Positions 36,196 to 47,999 are shown, numbered from the stretch's first letter. The stretch: DNA of 64,000 nucleotides from Cylicocyclus nassatus (GCA_958299035.1 CATQJL010000316.1:41032025-41096024); one strand, 5' to 3'. Notes: generated by a model not told the origin, from the sequence alone. Numbers and translations are program-made.

Positions 36196-37208
36196 CGAAT
36201 TACATTGCAATACTACTATGGAATACTTACCTACAAAAGTAAAGAAAGATATTACTCCAATCGCATATTTCCACTACAGTAACCATCCTCTATCCGATAA
36301 ATGAAAAGCTCAGACTTTGAAGGGATATATCTTGGTTCATGCAGTCATTAATTTATGTTCGCGTACCTACTGCTCCATTGATAATTCCGCCAAAAGACGA
36401 CCCCTCAACTAATGGGCAAATTATCTAAATGTGTGCATCTATATCTTCTCCTTTAGCTCACATCGACAGCTCAAACAAAATCCAACCCAATAGGACGGCC
36501 TCAGAAGATTGCTGATTAGAGAAAAATTTTTTGCAAAATGCTGGAGATTTTCTGGCTTCCTTTTTCGGATTTTGTTTGAGCTAACGTGAGCTAAAGCGAG
36601 GAACTACAGATGTTCACATTTACGACAACTTACGGACAGGAGATGTTTACTACGGTGATCGGAAAATAATGGGACACCCATAAAATAAATGTGGTTTTCA
36701 CAAGCAGAAAAACAAATTGGATGTCCAAGTTTTGTGATAGGTTTGTACACATCAAATCTTCTGAATGAGATTCATCGATATGCGCTGTCGCATGGCATCG
36801 TGCTTAGAAGTGCTCAACATCTAAGCTCGTTACTTAAAATAATTTCGAACTTGAAGCAGCAACGCCGAGTAAAACGAGTAAGGCTGCCAAAACTATATGT
36901 GCTGCAATGGGTTAGGAGATGTCACCAAATGCACGACAGCGTGACGGTCCTAACTGCAACACGGGATATAACATTAAATCTTAGGGGGCCATATTTATCT
37001 TCTCCTCGTGATCGAATGGGCTCACGGTTGACGAATGGCATCTGATAAAGCTGTTTACGCTCTATCCATATGTACGCAATTCACCTCGAAAAAACTAGTT
37101 TTCAAGAAATTGTAGGCCAGACGCGTTTTCCAGCCTGAAAACCTGCGCCAAATATTGCACTTTTACGGGTAATCTGCCTCTTTGGTATAAAATGATGAAT
37201 TTCCGCAG

Positions 37209-37494
37209 GGCATTAGAAAGAGCTCGGAAAGCACCTTCGAATGGTTTGTCATATGCCCATGAACTTCATGTTACTGCAGACAAATTCGGATGGCGTTCAA
37301 AAAAAAGTCTGCCTCAATTTTTGAAACGCCGCGCGAAGGATGTTAGGATATGAGCTGCAAGTTGCGGCCAGGATAGCATGCGAAAGTCAGTTTATACTAA
37401 TGTATCTTTACAGCTGGTTGCTTATTATCCATCAGAAAAAGTTGTCGAAATTGCAAAAAAATTGAAGTGTCTCATTGTTTCTCGATCACCTTAA
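37209..37494 (+). CDS. 3' exons of an unrecognised gene (partial)
   Basis: Two exons fit together exactly. Exon A is 37209-37341 after ttccgcag: one base plus 44 codons, ALERARKAPSNGLSYAHELH...GWRSKKSLPQFLKRRAKD. Its donor is gttagg. Exon B is 37414-37494 after tctttacag: LVAYYPSEKVVEIAKKLK, CLIVSRSP, stop. The phases agree, the intron is 72 nt, and the composition is protein-like (basic, lysine-rich). Upstream exons needed for the start were not found with confidence; the ORF at 36689-37045 is a candidate but its possible donors are in the wrong phase. I do not recognise the family. It may be a host gene end or a transposon gene, since it sits between an inverted repeat pair. Confidence 0.45.
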
Positions 37495-37719
37495 TGCAAC
37501 AAATTATGGATGGAGCAACGCTTTTCGCGGCTTCGGCAAGTCGGCTCGTAGTATCAGTGGTGTGGTATTAACCGTGAATCTTGAGTGATAATACTTTTGT
37601 TAAATTAGAGCTATCTACAACATCATCAGTGCAACCTTTATTTTACCTGACAAACAAGAGACAGACAAATCGGGCATAAGTGAAATTAGATCAAATTTTT
37701 CAACAGCTCAGTAGCAAAC

Positions 37720-38128
37720 AACCACATTCAAACAGGTGATCCTTTTTTCTGTTGTTGGTAGCGATGTCTACAAGTAGCTCGCTGCCATCGCCAATCCTTT
37801 GATATACAGAGAATCGAAAAAAGAACCCCCCATTTTCCGGGAAAATCATTGCGCGAGCCTGACTACCGTATTTAGGCCAGCGTTTTTTTCGTACCTGCGT
37901 TATGTTTATTGTTGATGTTTCAAGAGCCGATCGGTACCTGATACATAACGCAGGTACGAAAAAAACGCTGGCCTAAATACGGTAGTCAGGCTCGCGCAAT
38001 GATTTTCCCGGAAAATGGGGGGTTCTTTTTTCGATTCTCTGTATATCAAAGGATTGGCGATGGCAGCGAGCTACTTGTAGACATCGCTACCAACAACAGA
38101 AAAAAGGATCACCTGTTTGAATGTGGTT
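37720..38128. repeat. Perfect 186-bp inverted repeat with 37-bp spacer
   Basis: Left arm 37720-37905 and right arm 37943-38128 are reverse complements with no mismatch that I can find by reading. The spacer is 37906-37942. Arm text includes caaacaggtgatcctttttt, gcgatgtctacaagtagctc and gactaccgtatttaggccag. Flanking sequence does not match. The (+) ORF 37999-38286 reads through the right arm and is not supported. Confidence 0.9.
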
Positions 38129-39079
38129 GGAGTTGTGGTTGTGGAAATGTTGTATTTTCACAACGCTTTTTTGTGCTAGCTTGCATTTGTAGTTTGTTGT
38201 TCACGAATACTCCCTGCCCTCTGGAATTTCACTCAATGGTGCAAATATCCTTTTTTCGTCTCCGCACCTCCAAGTTGCATAGCTGACTACGAAAATGAGT
38301 TCAAGTTTTTCGAATTCGTGTGAGTATTGCGGTGTATTGTATAACGGCGCTTAGGTTCTGTGAGCAAAATTTCGACTTTATAGCTTTATATGATTATGAG
38401 TGCGATATGTTAATTGTTCTATTATCAGTCCTCCCATACTGAAGTCCGCTGAAGTAGGGAAATAGTACAGAGAATCATACTCTATAATAAAGCGCTGGGG
38501 GCCCATCCGACGTCCACAACCGGCGATGGGATGTTTGTGAAGATCTCTGTCTTAATTTTTGCACTTCCGCCTGTTTCCAGACTGTTTACCCTTACGAATC
38601 GGAGAAGCCGAGCAACTCCCTGATATTTTTGCTCCTCAGTTCAGATTCAATCAGCTTTGGTATTTTTGTATGAATGTGGGTTCAAAAATATATGTGAGTT
38701 AGCAAAAATTGCAATTTCCAAGTTTTTTTGATCAAATGATTAGCATGTTAGCTAGAAAAACGCACCGCTTTGCCTAAAAAATAGATACTTTCAGCAAAAA
38801 AAATGCATATTTTCAAGTATCACTTTATGAGTGCTTTATGTGTTCATCGCGAAAAAGTTGCCCAGATCCGTATTAGCTAAAAATCTGCCCTCTGATTTCT
38901 GAGTGTAATCTGCTTTCATGCAATTTCTGCGTAAGCGGTCCGCTACGAATCTTAATTCGTTGCTTTTCGCAAACCTCAACTTCTCGAGTAGCAGCGTCTA
39001 TCTGTAGATTTTTCTGTTGAGCATTTCGTTTGATATGCACTGTATGTCCAAAAATCAGAGGGGCTTCTGAAATTTCTGA

Positions 39080-39350
39080 AAAATGCTTGAAGGCAACGTC
39101 CGGGCAAAATTTTGCCTCCCATGTTTCTGCCATTCTGGGGCCTTTCAGTGACCCTGATTACAGCTGTAAAGTCGAAATTGTTCAAAACTCTCAAAAACTC
39201 GGTTCTGGGGACCCTCTCTTCAAAATGTGGACGAGTTTCGAATTGCTCGTCCCATCGTCATGCCAGCGGGAGGAGTTGCAACTGCACGGATGCAGTTGCA
39301 TTGCAGTGTGTGTGCAGTGCAACTGCAATGCAACTGCAATGCAACCGCAC
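39080..39350 (-). repeat. Right member of inverted repeat pair, with short CTGCAATGCAA repeats
   Basis: Inverse of the 35930-36195 block. At 39284-39350 it ends in short direct and inverted repeats of tgcaactgcaatgcaa, which fold on themselves. Confidence 0.45.
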
Positions 39351-39625
39351 ACCTGCGTAAGCACTCGTCCTCAGGGGTGGTTTGTGATACGAAGGGGCGG
39401 CTTGTGATACGTATCACAGGCCTGTATCTCCTTTTAGAGGGCACGTCAAAGGATTGGACCAACGCAGATCGGATAGTCATGGGCCCCTCTTTACAACTAT
39501 GTTATAGTCTGGGGTGGATGGATCTTGCCTGGACGCTGCCTCTAAAAGTTTTCATCCTACGGATCTTGCGACGTATCCACTCTCCGAAATTATAATTTTT
39601 TGTTGAGCATTTTGTTTAGAATGTA

Positions 39626-39705
39626 CCTTATGTCCACAAATGTTATTAAGTATTTTAGCAGAATGGCTAAAATACTAATAACATTTGTGGACAATAATTG
39701 CTCAT
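39626..39705. repeat. Small hairpin
   Basis: tgtccacaaatgttattaag, then tattttagcagaatggctaaaata, then taataacatttgtggaca: arms of about 30 bp around gcagaatggc. It may be a terminator-like or MITE remnant. Confidence 0.6.
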
Positions 39706-40006
39706 AAGATGCTTGAACGTTTCCATCTTATAGATGCTGCGACGTATCCAATCTGCGGAATATCACCTGATTTCATCCACCCTGCGTAAATGTTTCCTAA
39801 TTAGAATCGCACCGAATCTGCTTCTGAAACTTCACTCCAATTTTGTTTTCACTTCTTGAGCAATTTGTTGTCAGCTTTCAGCAAAGAAGTTGCTATCTCC
39901 TAGATTTTCCATCGAAGCATAATTTTCCATTTTAGGAAAGATGTGCCGAACCTATTTCTGAAATAGTAAGTACTTATCTCAAACAAAAGCCCGAACGCCC
40001 CCATAA

Positions 40007-40208
40007 GGCCCCGGACAGACTTCACGCGACTTAATCGTCGCGATCTAATCGCCAAGGTTTCCATTCATTTTCATTTCACATTCAAAAATTTCGGGTTGGA
40101 AAAGTATCACAACCGAATGCAAGTTGATCGGTACGGAATGATGTTGTAACAGTTGCCTCGTCGCGATTCAGTCGCGACGATCAAATCGCGTGAAGTCTGC
40201 CCGGGGCC
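40007..40208. mobile_element. 202-bp PIF/Harbinger-type MITE, TAA target site
   Basis: Ends GGCCCCGGACAGACTTCACG and the inverse CGTGAAGTCTGCCCGGGGCC, with exact TAA duplications at 40004-40006 and 40209-40211. The long arms continue with taatcgtcgcg and its inverse. No ORF. Confidence 0.8.
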
Positions 40209-40499
40209 TAAGGCAAAGGATGATTGCTGAAAGCACAAACACACTTTAAATCAGTCTCTTCATGATATTTTAATCGGTAACGCAGCACAAGCTAGAAAGT
40301 TGTATTTTGAAGCATCTCGGATGGAATTTCAAGGGTGTTGGTCTGTTTCCAAAGCCATGTGAAACAGAGTTGGGGCTCTGATACCAAACAAGTTTTCGCA
40401 CTAGAATTTTTTGATATCCAAGAGGAATCGTGCACGGTTTCAAAAAAGGATACTTTTTAAAGCAGAAGAGAAAGTGTTTGAATTTGATAATTTCTAGAT

Positions 40500-41300
40500 T
40501 TTCAAGTTTGAACAGAGTTGAAGGGAGTGGAGGTTGTGAGGCAGTTTAGAGAGACACTCAAACGAAGGAGGGAAACAGGGCCTCAAGTGAGAAACCCTAA
40601 GAGACTATGTTGAGTGCGTGACGTCCACTTCGATCAGAACACTTTGGAATGTATATGAAGTTTGGAAGTACCCGAAGATCTTCGCAAAATGTAGAATGAA
40701 TGAGGAATTTAGGTACAGCCTGTCTAAATCGCGATCACGCAGATTTGGACCGGAAGAACGTGCGTTCGCAACGCAAGGGATTTGCAGTGCACTTTGCACA
40801 CATAGCATCGCCGAAGTAAGTGAAGAAAATGAGGAGGAAACAAACAGGTCCTGAAGCGACCACCATAGCAAACCGCTGACATGAGGCGGTCATGGATTTC
40901 GTCTTGAATTGGATTGGGACAGAGTGTAAAGGTGCATGTGGCGCATTTTGAAAAAAGCAGTTTAAGGCAAGATTAGAAGGCGATTGAGTTAAAGAAGTTA
41001 GAGACGTTACGAATGCGAGAAATGATTAGTAGTTCAGGAAATTCCATATGGAAAACTTTCGTATGTAAAAATTGGGGTGTGGAAGTATAATAGTATGGCT
41101 GAAAGAACTCAGAAAAGACGGCAAAGTGCAATTTGCAAACGCAAAAAATTAGAGAAGTCGAGTACCCCGTAGAGCATGGAAGTGGATAGAAGAATCTGGG
41201 GGAAGCGGTCAAAAACCTGATGGCAGTTGATAAAACTCAGGGAACCTCCTTATAAAGCAGGAGAGGTTCCTGACACTTTGACTTGGCTGACTATGGGTTC
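40500..41300. other. Unassigned; overlapping ORFs on both strands
   Basis: A (+) frame 40618-40854 and a (-) frame 40605-40871 cover the same bases. The plus one (EEFRYSLSKSRSRRFGPEER, AEVSEENEEETNRS) looks slightly more protein-like, but there is no splice support. I would not call a gene. Confidence 0.25.
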
Positions 41301-41769
41301 GTTACGTGTGTAGAAATTCTGTGCCGTACTTTTGCTGAGGGAAATGTTTGCCAAAAACTTTAAAAGTAGTAACTCTCAGTCACATCCCACTTCACACACA
41401 CAGCCAGTCCGAAGCGCCGCTCCGCTGCGCTGCGGACTGGTACCAGAACAACACAGGAGGTAGTTGCGGAGAAATCGCCGACACACGGCAACACCTTACA
41501 CCTAGGTAATTAAACCCTTTATTATTAACAAACTGAAAGAGATAACATGGCAACGGGTAAGCAAGTGAGTATCATATGTACAACTGAACCGTATCAATTG
41601 AGTCTTTTCATAGCACTAACTTATGACTAACGACAACGAATGAACGAAAATAAAAATGCCAGATAAACAACAAATGGTTTCCAGAGATGAACAGATAAGG
41701 AATGCGAGCAAATAAAAAATCAGAGATATGTGAAGATAAAGAAGCAAGAGATATGCAAAAATATAAAGA

Positions 41770-42195
41770 ACTAGCTGATTTTCCCGGTCCAGCCCGGATC
41801 ATTTCAGCTGGTCCCTGCTCCAGCCCCTCCCCACCTCCCCCCCTTCCCACCTGGCCGTTATGCTGCGCTGCAAGGGTTTCCTTTACCAGAGTAACTCACC
41901 CGCTGCAGGCTCGTCTTGGATTACCGCATCCTTCCTACCGCGAAAACCGAATGAACTCTACTGCTATTGTTTACACCAAATCATGGAACTGACTTGTTAG
42001 CCGACGTTGAGAACTCGTTCTTATGCGACAAATCAATAAATCAATAGAAGGACCCTGCGAATCGCCGCAAAAAGTAGCCAAAAACCACCTCCGGGGTCAA
42101 ATGCATATGTGTGCAAAGTTTTAGCTCAATCGGTTCTATGACTGGCGTTTCTATAACGAACGAACAACTAAACGAACATCCTCACAGACATTGAG

Positions 42196-42278
<83 letters not shown>
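41770..42278 (+). mobile_element. Repeat element with ACTAGCTG start and (TA)n end (copy B)
   Basis: Starts actagctgattttcccggtc. The 3' part reads atgtgtgcaaagttttagct, caatcggttctatgac, cgtttctataacgaacgaac and then (TA)n at 42197-42278. The same order of motifs ends the element at 14541-15142. Confidence 0.5.
42197..42278. repeat. TA microsatellite
   Basis: About 41 uninterrupted TA units, forming the 3' tail of the element that starts at 41770. Confidence 0.95.
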
Positions 42279-42280
<2 letters not shown>

Positions 42281-42825
42281 TTGAGATATACACGAACCAA
42301 ATGACAAAATGGAAACACTTAAGTAGATTCCATTGCGTGTCCGTGTCGGCGCCGCTAATCGATTCTTGACGCTATTCTAGATCATGGAGGTGCTGAAGCC
42401 GGGGATCAAGTCCGCTCTCAGCACACTCCGGGGGGAGGGGTGTCTAATGGTAATACTAAGGGATCTGCTGCTCCAGACTGCTGCGCCCTTCCTGTAATGA
42501 ATATAGAGTGTGATGATGTGAGTTATTCTTGCAATATTTGCAGGGTATCCGGTTTTGGCATGGCTTTTGGCAGGGCTTGCCAAGACAAAACAGACACAGA
42601 TGGCGGGACAAATGGTTATGCGGCTTCGTTTCCGTAGTGTCTTTTCTCGCAGTAAGCGAGATGATCGAGCTTGCGTTGTGGTAAGGCGAGTACCTTGGTG
42701 ATTCTTTGGACGTGAGCCACTGCGTCGTTACTTGTGTGTTCCGACAGATGGAGTGCTGCTATGGTGACGTTCTGGTGATCGCTTGTCCTTACGTAAAAGG
42801 TCCGAAATTTGTGTCATCAAGTTAA

Positions 42826-43390
42826 TCATTTAGCTGACAAGAAGTTCACTGCTGTCGTTAATCTTGTCCTCTGAGTGCTTGGTGCCGTTGCACCAGCGCG
42901 GTAAGTTGGAGTAGTTGTTGTGGTTGTTTCCTTCGTCCGTTTGACTTTGTGCTCCAGGAGCATTGTCTCAATCCTGTGTAATTTCCTCAGTATGGACCCG
43001 GTATCTGGTAATCCCTTAGTTACCGTCGTATCTTCGATACGCTTCTGAATGAGTTTCCCAATGTTATTCAATTTCGCCTAGATGTCGGCGTCTGACGCTT
43101 TAGTAATGTACGGCTCCGCTTCCTCCTTTTCAATGTAGAGGTTTAAAAACGGGTCGATAGTGGGGAATTTGAGCGCGTACTGGATGTTATTGAGTTGATC
43201 CTGTTCTTCACGAAACGCTGATTTTGCCGTCCTTGGTGTTGTGGCAGCCTCCTGGCCTGGGTCTTCTTTCAAAAACTTGTCTACTGAAGAAGGTCGGTGC
43301 GTGTTTTTCCACTAATATGTCATAAACCTCCCAAAGGAGGATGGCGACAACATTCACGTGCTCCCATCGTTGCTTCAGAAACTGAATAAT
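42826..43390 (-). pseudogene. Broken reading frame, unrecognised
   Basis: On the minus strand one frame runs from an acceptor-like ttcag near 43375 (FLKQRWEHVNVVAILLWEVY, DILVEKHAPTF). It continues, after one frame change near 43290, as KFLKEDPGQEAATTPRTAKS...LKFPTIDPFLNLYIEKEEAE. It then passes a TAG at 43078-43080 into AKLNNIGKLIQKRIEDTTVT, LRKLHRIETMLLEH, and a Thr-rich tail. The composition is clearly coding-like, with a probable coiled-coil segment. The frame change and the stop indicate decay. No family recognised. Confidence 0.35.
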
Positions 43391-43689
43391 CTAGTATTAA
43401 AAACAAAAGAATCAGACGTCGGATATCAAAAGAATGTTGCAATATCAAAGTGTCGTATATCTTGAAATCGTAACACATTGTTGAAACTGCCGTAATATTA
43501 CTACGGCAGGATCCACGTATTTTTAATTGACGTACAAGGTGGTTTCAGAGAAAATCTAGTTATACTTATTTTCTCCTTCCACGGGCTTTTGTTTGAATAA
43601 TTTATCCAACAAATTTCATGTAGCCTTCCTAGCCGCGAGCAGGATACCATATTATTGTTGATACACCGGAAAAAACTTGATTTTGACAA

Positions 43690-44950
43690 GTTACATATTT
43701 GTAGTCTAGATAATATCGTTCCGATAATTTTCTACTATATAGGCACCATTGTGACCCATGACCTACTCCATCTTTTTGGCAGCTTAAAAATTCCGTCGCT
43801 GGAGAACTCTTGTTGCTTATCAGCGAAAAACGGCTTCAGGTGCTCTTTGCACATTAACCTGGTGAAGCCTCTTCCCCTTAGGTGCGGAGAGCTTTAAACA
43901 TGGTAGCCTAAAGGTGCGATATCTGGACTATATGGGTGGATGCGGCATGACTTCCCTCCGAAATCCAGTAGTCTGCGCTGCATTTCTTCTCGCCAGTGCC
44001 GGCCTTTTTGCTCCATCGCTTTTTAACCTTTGATAAGAGTGAAAACTTGCCAGACTCAACAATTTGTTTCGGTTTCAAGACATTGTACACAATTCATTGC
44101 CAATCCATAAACATGAATTTTCTGAATGATCCCCATCGTTGGAAGTTACCTGCGCACCTTGTCCGCAAATCTACCCAACTCTTTCCGTGCTACGTTGTCG
44201 TACTAAATCCAACTCTCGTCTTCGGAGCAACCGCATCAAAAAGTCATCAGTTTTTGAAACGCCTGAGCAGCAAATCATATGTGGTCATGCTATCGAGTTA
44301 GTAGCGCTCGCTCAACTGGTGAGAACCAGAAGTCGAGCTTTTTTTTTCAGTTTTTCTTCACGTGAGAGTCACACCTTCTCGACTTCCAAACCCGAGGTAA
44401 CCCTTCATGTTGCCCCATAGTAACTCAATTGGGTTGAGATCCGGGGCATTTCCGGCGGCGAAAGCGATACTATTAAAATAAAAATTAAATTCTCAAAAAC
44501 GTTTCGGACTCACACTTGTTAAATTGCCTCTGTCTCTTGTCTTCTTCTTCCTTTCTGGTTGATGTGGTCGGCAAATTTGAAGTGTTTGTTTTGTCGCGCA
44601 GGACGCCTAGGCTTCTAGTGCGCTGATCACTAGATAATTCTTCTGCAAACTTGGAAAAACTTACCACTTGCATGGTAATGCATTGTCTTGAACTATTCGT
44701 TCAAATTCTCTTCTGAGAAAAATCAAAAAGCATTTTTAAGCCATGCCGCGATATTTTTTTCGCAGCTGAGAGTAGAAGTTTTGTATGATCCTGCAAGACC
44801 TGGCTGCCATTTCGTGCGTATGGCGTATGGGCCATTAAGAAGCGATCTCGTGTTTTACCTCGAAATGTCAACGCATAGTATACTTTTGCAGGGTATTTCG
44901 CTCTTTGCGCAACCAAAAAAATCTTTTGTCACAGAACAAATATGTATACA
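43690..44950 (-). pseudogene. Mariner/Tc1-type transposase relic
   Basis: Pieces of a DDE transposase in order on the minus strand: RIVQDNALPC near 44690 (the VQQDNA-type block with the second catalytic Asp), APDLNPIELLWGNMKGYLG at 44391-44453 (the PDLNPIE block of Tc1/mariner with the third acidic residue), then LKPFFADKQQEF, SSDGIFKLPKRW near 43768-43830 and GHNGAYIV just after it, which is the usual mariner C-terminus. The pieces are in different frames with several stops, so the gene is dead. Terminal inverted repeats were not identified. Confidence 0.6.
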
Positions 44951-45546
44951 ATATACTTTTGAACATTGCATCGATCGACCAGCCTATATCAATCATATTA
45001 CAATTGCACAGTGCATTCAGTAAGTTGATAAAAACGGTTCTGTTTTTTATAAGCGCCGGCAGACGCCTTCAATTTTCTTAAAACTGCTTTCTCGTCGCTT
45101 CGTCACAGTAGAAACCATGCCTGAGCCGCCAAATGTGCCGATTACTTTGATCCCGCGTTTGTGAGGTGCTTCTGGAAGTAAGGGGTAAAGACGAGGTGAG
45201 ACTAATTGGCACAACCACGACGATAACATTAGCTTTTATGGCATATAGCAGCTCTCTTAGTGAATGCTAGAATACCGCGCATTTTTACACAATGCGAAGA
45301 AGACCCTATATGTTAGATTATGTTAAAATCTCATACGGCCATTGAACGTGCTTACGCCAAGAAAGTAGTATTTTGCAGCAAAAAAGCCGCTACAGATTAT
45401 TACGGTGCCTATTTGGTAATGGTTTAAACGATCGATTGATTCTACTGGCGCAATCCAACTAAGAAATAACAGTTTGAAGTTCCTCAAGAGTGGCAGATCA
45501 GCAAAACAAAAATTCTTGGATTTTCGACGTGGTAGGCTGCCTCTAA

Positions 45547-45711
45547 GGGTTGGGCCAGACTGCGCGGCGCACACGACGTACGCAGCTTACGCCGCGTATG
45601 CTCCTATGATGAAATATACCGAGCGTACGCTGCGTACGCCGCGTACGCTCGGTATATTTCATCATAGGAGCATACGCGGCGTAAGCTTCCCCGCGAAGTC
45701 TGGCTCAACCC
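45547..45711. mobile_element. 165-bp palindromic MITE rich in GTACGC
   Basis: Begins GGGTTGGGCCAGACTGCGCG and ends with its imperfect inverse (gaagtctggctcaaccc). Flanked by TAA (45544-45546) and TTA (45712-45714). The inside is a near-perfect palindrome around accgagcgtacgctgcgtac, with tcggtatatttcatcatagg on both arms. A truncated copy lies at 8590-8692. Confidence 0.75.
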
Positions 45712-45714
45712 TTA

Positions 45715-45823
45715 GGCTGCGTTCATACTGATTACGTAATCCGGAAACAGTCCCAGCGCAACGCTCACTTAGAGCGCTGTGCTGGAACTGTTCCCGAACT
45801 TTGGGATCAGTATGAACGCAGCC
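45715..45823. mobile_element. 109-bp PIF/Harbinger-type MITE, GGCTGCGTTCATACTGA ends
   Basis: Ends GGCTGCGTTCATACTGAT and ATCAGTATGAACGCAGCC, with exact TTA at both sides (45712-45714, 45824-45826). The left TTA is shared with the neighbour at 45547-45711. A second copy is at 51264-51369. Internal cacttagagcgctgtgctgg. Confidence 0.85.
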
Positions 45824-46815
45824 TTAGGGTAATTACGAAAAAAGCACACCAAATAGCGCAACATGACCCGTTGAGGAAATCGCCCTCATACCCATGCGCG
45901 CAAGCCAGTTTTGTGGGCTCTCGATAAGTTTTTTCCCTTCCAATTTTCAAGGCACATGCCATAATGTTATAGCCATAAGGTCCCGCAATGACTCTGCTTC
46001 TCCATCCTTAACGGGGACACTGCTAAGCTAAAAAGTGTTTCTTTGCCAATTTCGCGCTCTCTGTGTTGGATATTCGGGATTAGCGCATCGGTTAGCCCCA
46101 GGTATGCACTTCTTTTAGGTCAAAATCTGCCGAGCTACTCCTTTGAAACTTCCAGTAGGGAGACCATTGACGTTGTTCAGAAATAGCTGTATACAACACT
46201 AACAACAACGGAAACACTACCTAATTCAGATTCATAGATATGATGCACTTCTCAGATAGGCGTTATCAGATTCAGGAGATCTACGTGATTTAAAGCAGCA
46301 TTCGAGATGTTATGCGGAATGAATATCTGCATGACTTTTGCAATTGCACATGTTATGCACATTGAACATCGCATGAGATAAAAACATTAAGAAGCCACAT
46401 ACCATCGCCCTGCATGTGACATGACGGCCTCCACTATTTCGTAATATTAGGTTGTAAAGAAAGTTCCTGGCCACTTTTGAAAATTTCATTTTCAAACGCG
46501 TTTTTTCGGCGGTCGGTCGGACTTTGACACCAAGTTTTTTATACTGTTCAATAGAGGGAAGCCTCAAGTTTTCAATACGCCTTCTGACATTTATCGATGC
46601 CAAGACATGTTTGACCTGCACATCAAGAACAGAAATCTGTCCAACCACAAAAATTTCACAATTTTTCTTCCTACGGCCATTTTTTGTGCACTCAAAAAAA
46701 TTTCGTCCAATTCATGAATGATCTGGTTGAGAAGCCTGTTAACTTCTGATGTGTAGCTGCACTCGAGTTTTGCGATTTGCGCTCAGAAATTACAAGCTGT
46801 CAAACTTGCCTCTGA

Positions 46816-47240
46816 CTACAACTCTTTTCGCAGCTGGCGTCGCTTCTGCGAGGATCGCCACGCCTGGATGATGGGTCCAAAAAATGTGCAAGGCTGTACC
46901 TCAACAATGTGTCCAGTAACAAAAGATTTAGTCCTTTCTGTGCAGAACTAGAAGACTTCAAAGTTCACTTACTCGAAAAATGGTGCATTTTGGGCAGAAA
47001 ATGCCCAATTTTCCAAACTTTCTAGGGAAGATTTTTTTGCAGGTGGTCCTTCAAAAACATGAATGGTCCCCATAACAGCCCCAGCAGACCTTTATACAAC
47101 TGCAGCATCTGGGCTTCCCAGCTCTCATCCTGCCTGAGATAATCCCGCACAAATAGGCCACTGCGACGACCTTTTTCCCTTCTGCGCATGCTGGTGGACC
47201 GCAGTGAGGTGTTGAAAAGCCGGAAAGACAAATATATGTT
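46816..47240 (-). CDS. Unrecognised coding block, 3' end (possibly decayed)
   Basis: The terminal exon 46933-46816 on the minus strand reads TKSFVTGHIVEVQPCTFFGP, then IIQAWRSSQKRRQLRKEL and TAG. It joins in phase across a 39-nt intron (gtaagt donor at 46972) to GTIHVFEGPPAKKSSLESLE, NWAFSAQNAPFF. Upstream another frame (REKGRRSGLFVRDYLRQDES, WEAQMLQLYKGLLG) to about 47231 is also coding-like, but a stop blocks a direct join. Either a short intron or a frameshift lies near 47070. No family recognised. The further downstream frame 46310-46648 (VLASINVRRRIENLRLPSIE) may belong to the same decayed locus. Confidence 0.35.
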
Positions 47241-47500
47241 TTGGATAAAATTGTCTTTGCAATGAAGTTTGTAGCTTCAAAAAAGAATCAATCTGCTTGT
47301 AGTTACAGTGATTTGAAAGAATTTTTCGCAAGTGCCCGGAAACTCTCTTTAAACCTAATACATTATCTATAGGTTATGACAAAGACAACCTCGCACGAGG
47401 ACATCTAGCAGAATTGGCAGGCTAACTGGAACGAAGTTTGACATTATCTATGTCAACAGCACAAATTCGTTAGCCTTACAAATGTTACAATAGAAAATTC

Positions 47501-47993
47501 TTAGAGTTGAATCGTGTACGAAAAAATTGTTAAGAAAGGGTTTTGAAACTCGCGTTCTTTTCGTATACGCTTTGCTACTCGTTTTTTGACCGCCGTCGTA
47601 TCTCTTACAAAGTTATAAGCCCAATCTTCTAAACCTGAAGAAGTGCGAAATTGTGATGGTAGTCTTTGATGGTGGTTACAGTTCTCAATTGTGCATATGG
47701 ACTTGAAAGATAATCGTTTCTGACACGGCAGCACATACTCATTGATTTTTGTTGTGTGAATTTTTGTTTGACTTCCATATCAACTCCGCATTCTGCTTCA
47801 AAATAGTATTTAGTCTCAGCCCTACTTGAAAAGAAGTGGGCAAAAGCTGATCACTTAACTCAATTTGCCAAAAAATCAATCGCCGATGGTAGGCGGACAC
47901 GCACTCCGCAAAAAAGCTAGGTGGAAAAACGGATTGCTGTTCTTCGCGATTAGTGCTGCCTTTGCTCGTCGAACATGCCAAAATACATAACAA
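47501..47993 (-). other. Coding-like frames of unknown identity
   Basis: Two minus frames: 47993-47739 (MLCILACSTSKGSTNREEQQ..., LSDQLLPTSFQVGLRLNTIL) and an offset frame 47734-47501 (LPCQKRLSFKSICTIENC, SGLEDWAYNFVRDTTAVKKR, VAKRIRKERE). The two are in different frames with no acceptable intron between them. This could be the upstream part of the 46.8-47.2 kb block, broken by a frameshift. Confidence 0.25.
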
Positions 47994-47999
47994 GGTCAG

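Noticed and set aside
39220..39595. Overlapping ORFs on both strands around the CTGCAATGCAA repeats
   Set aside because: Driven by short repeats inside an inverted repeat arm; no motif.
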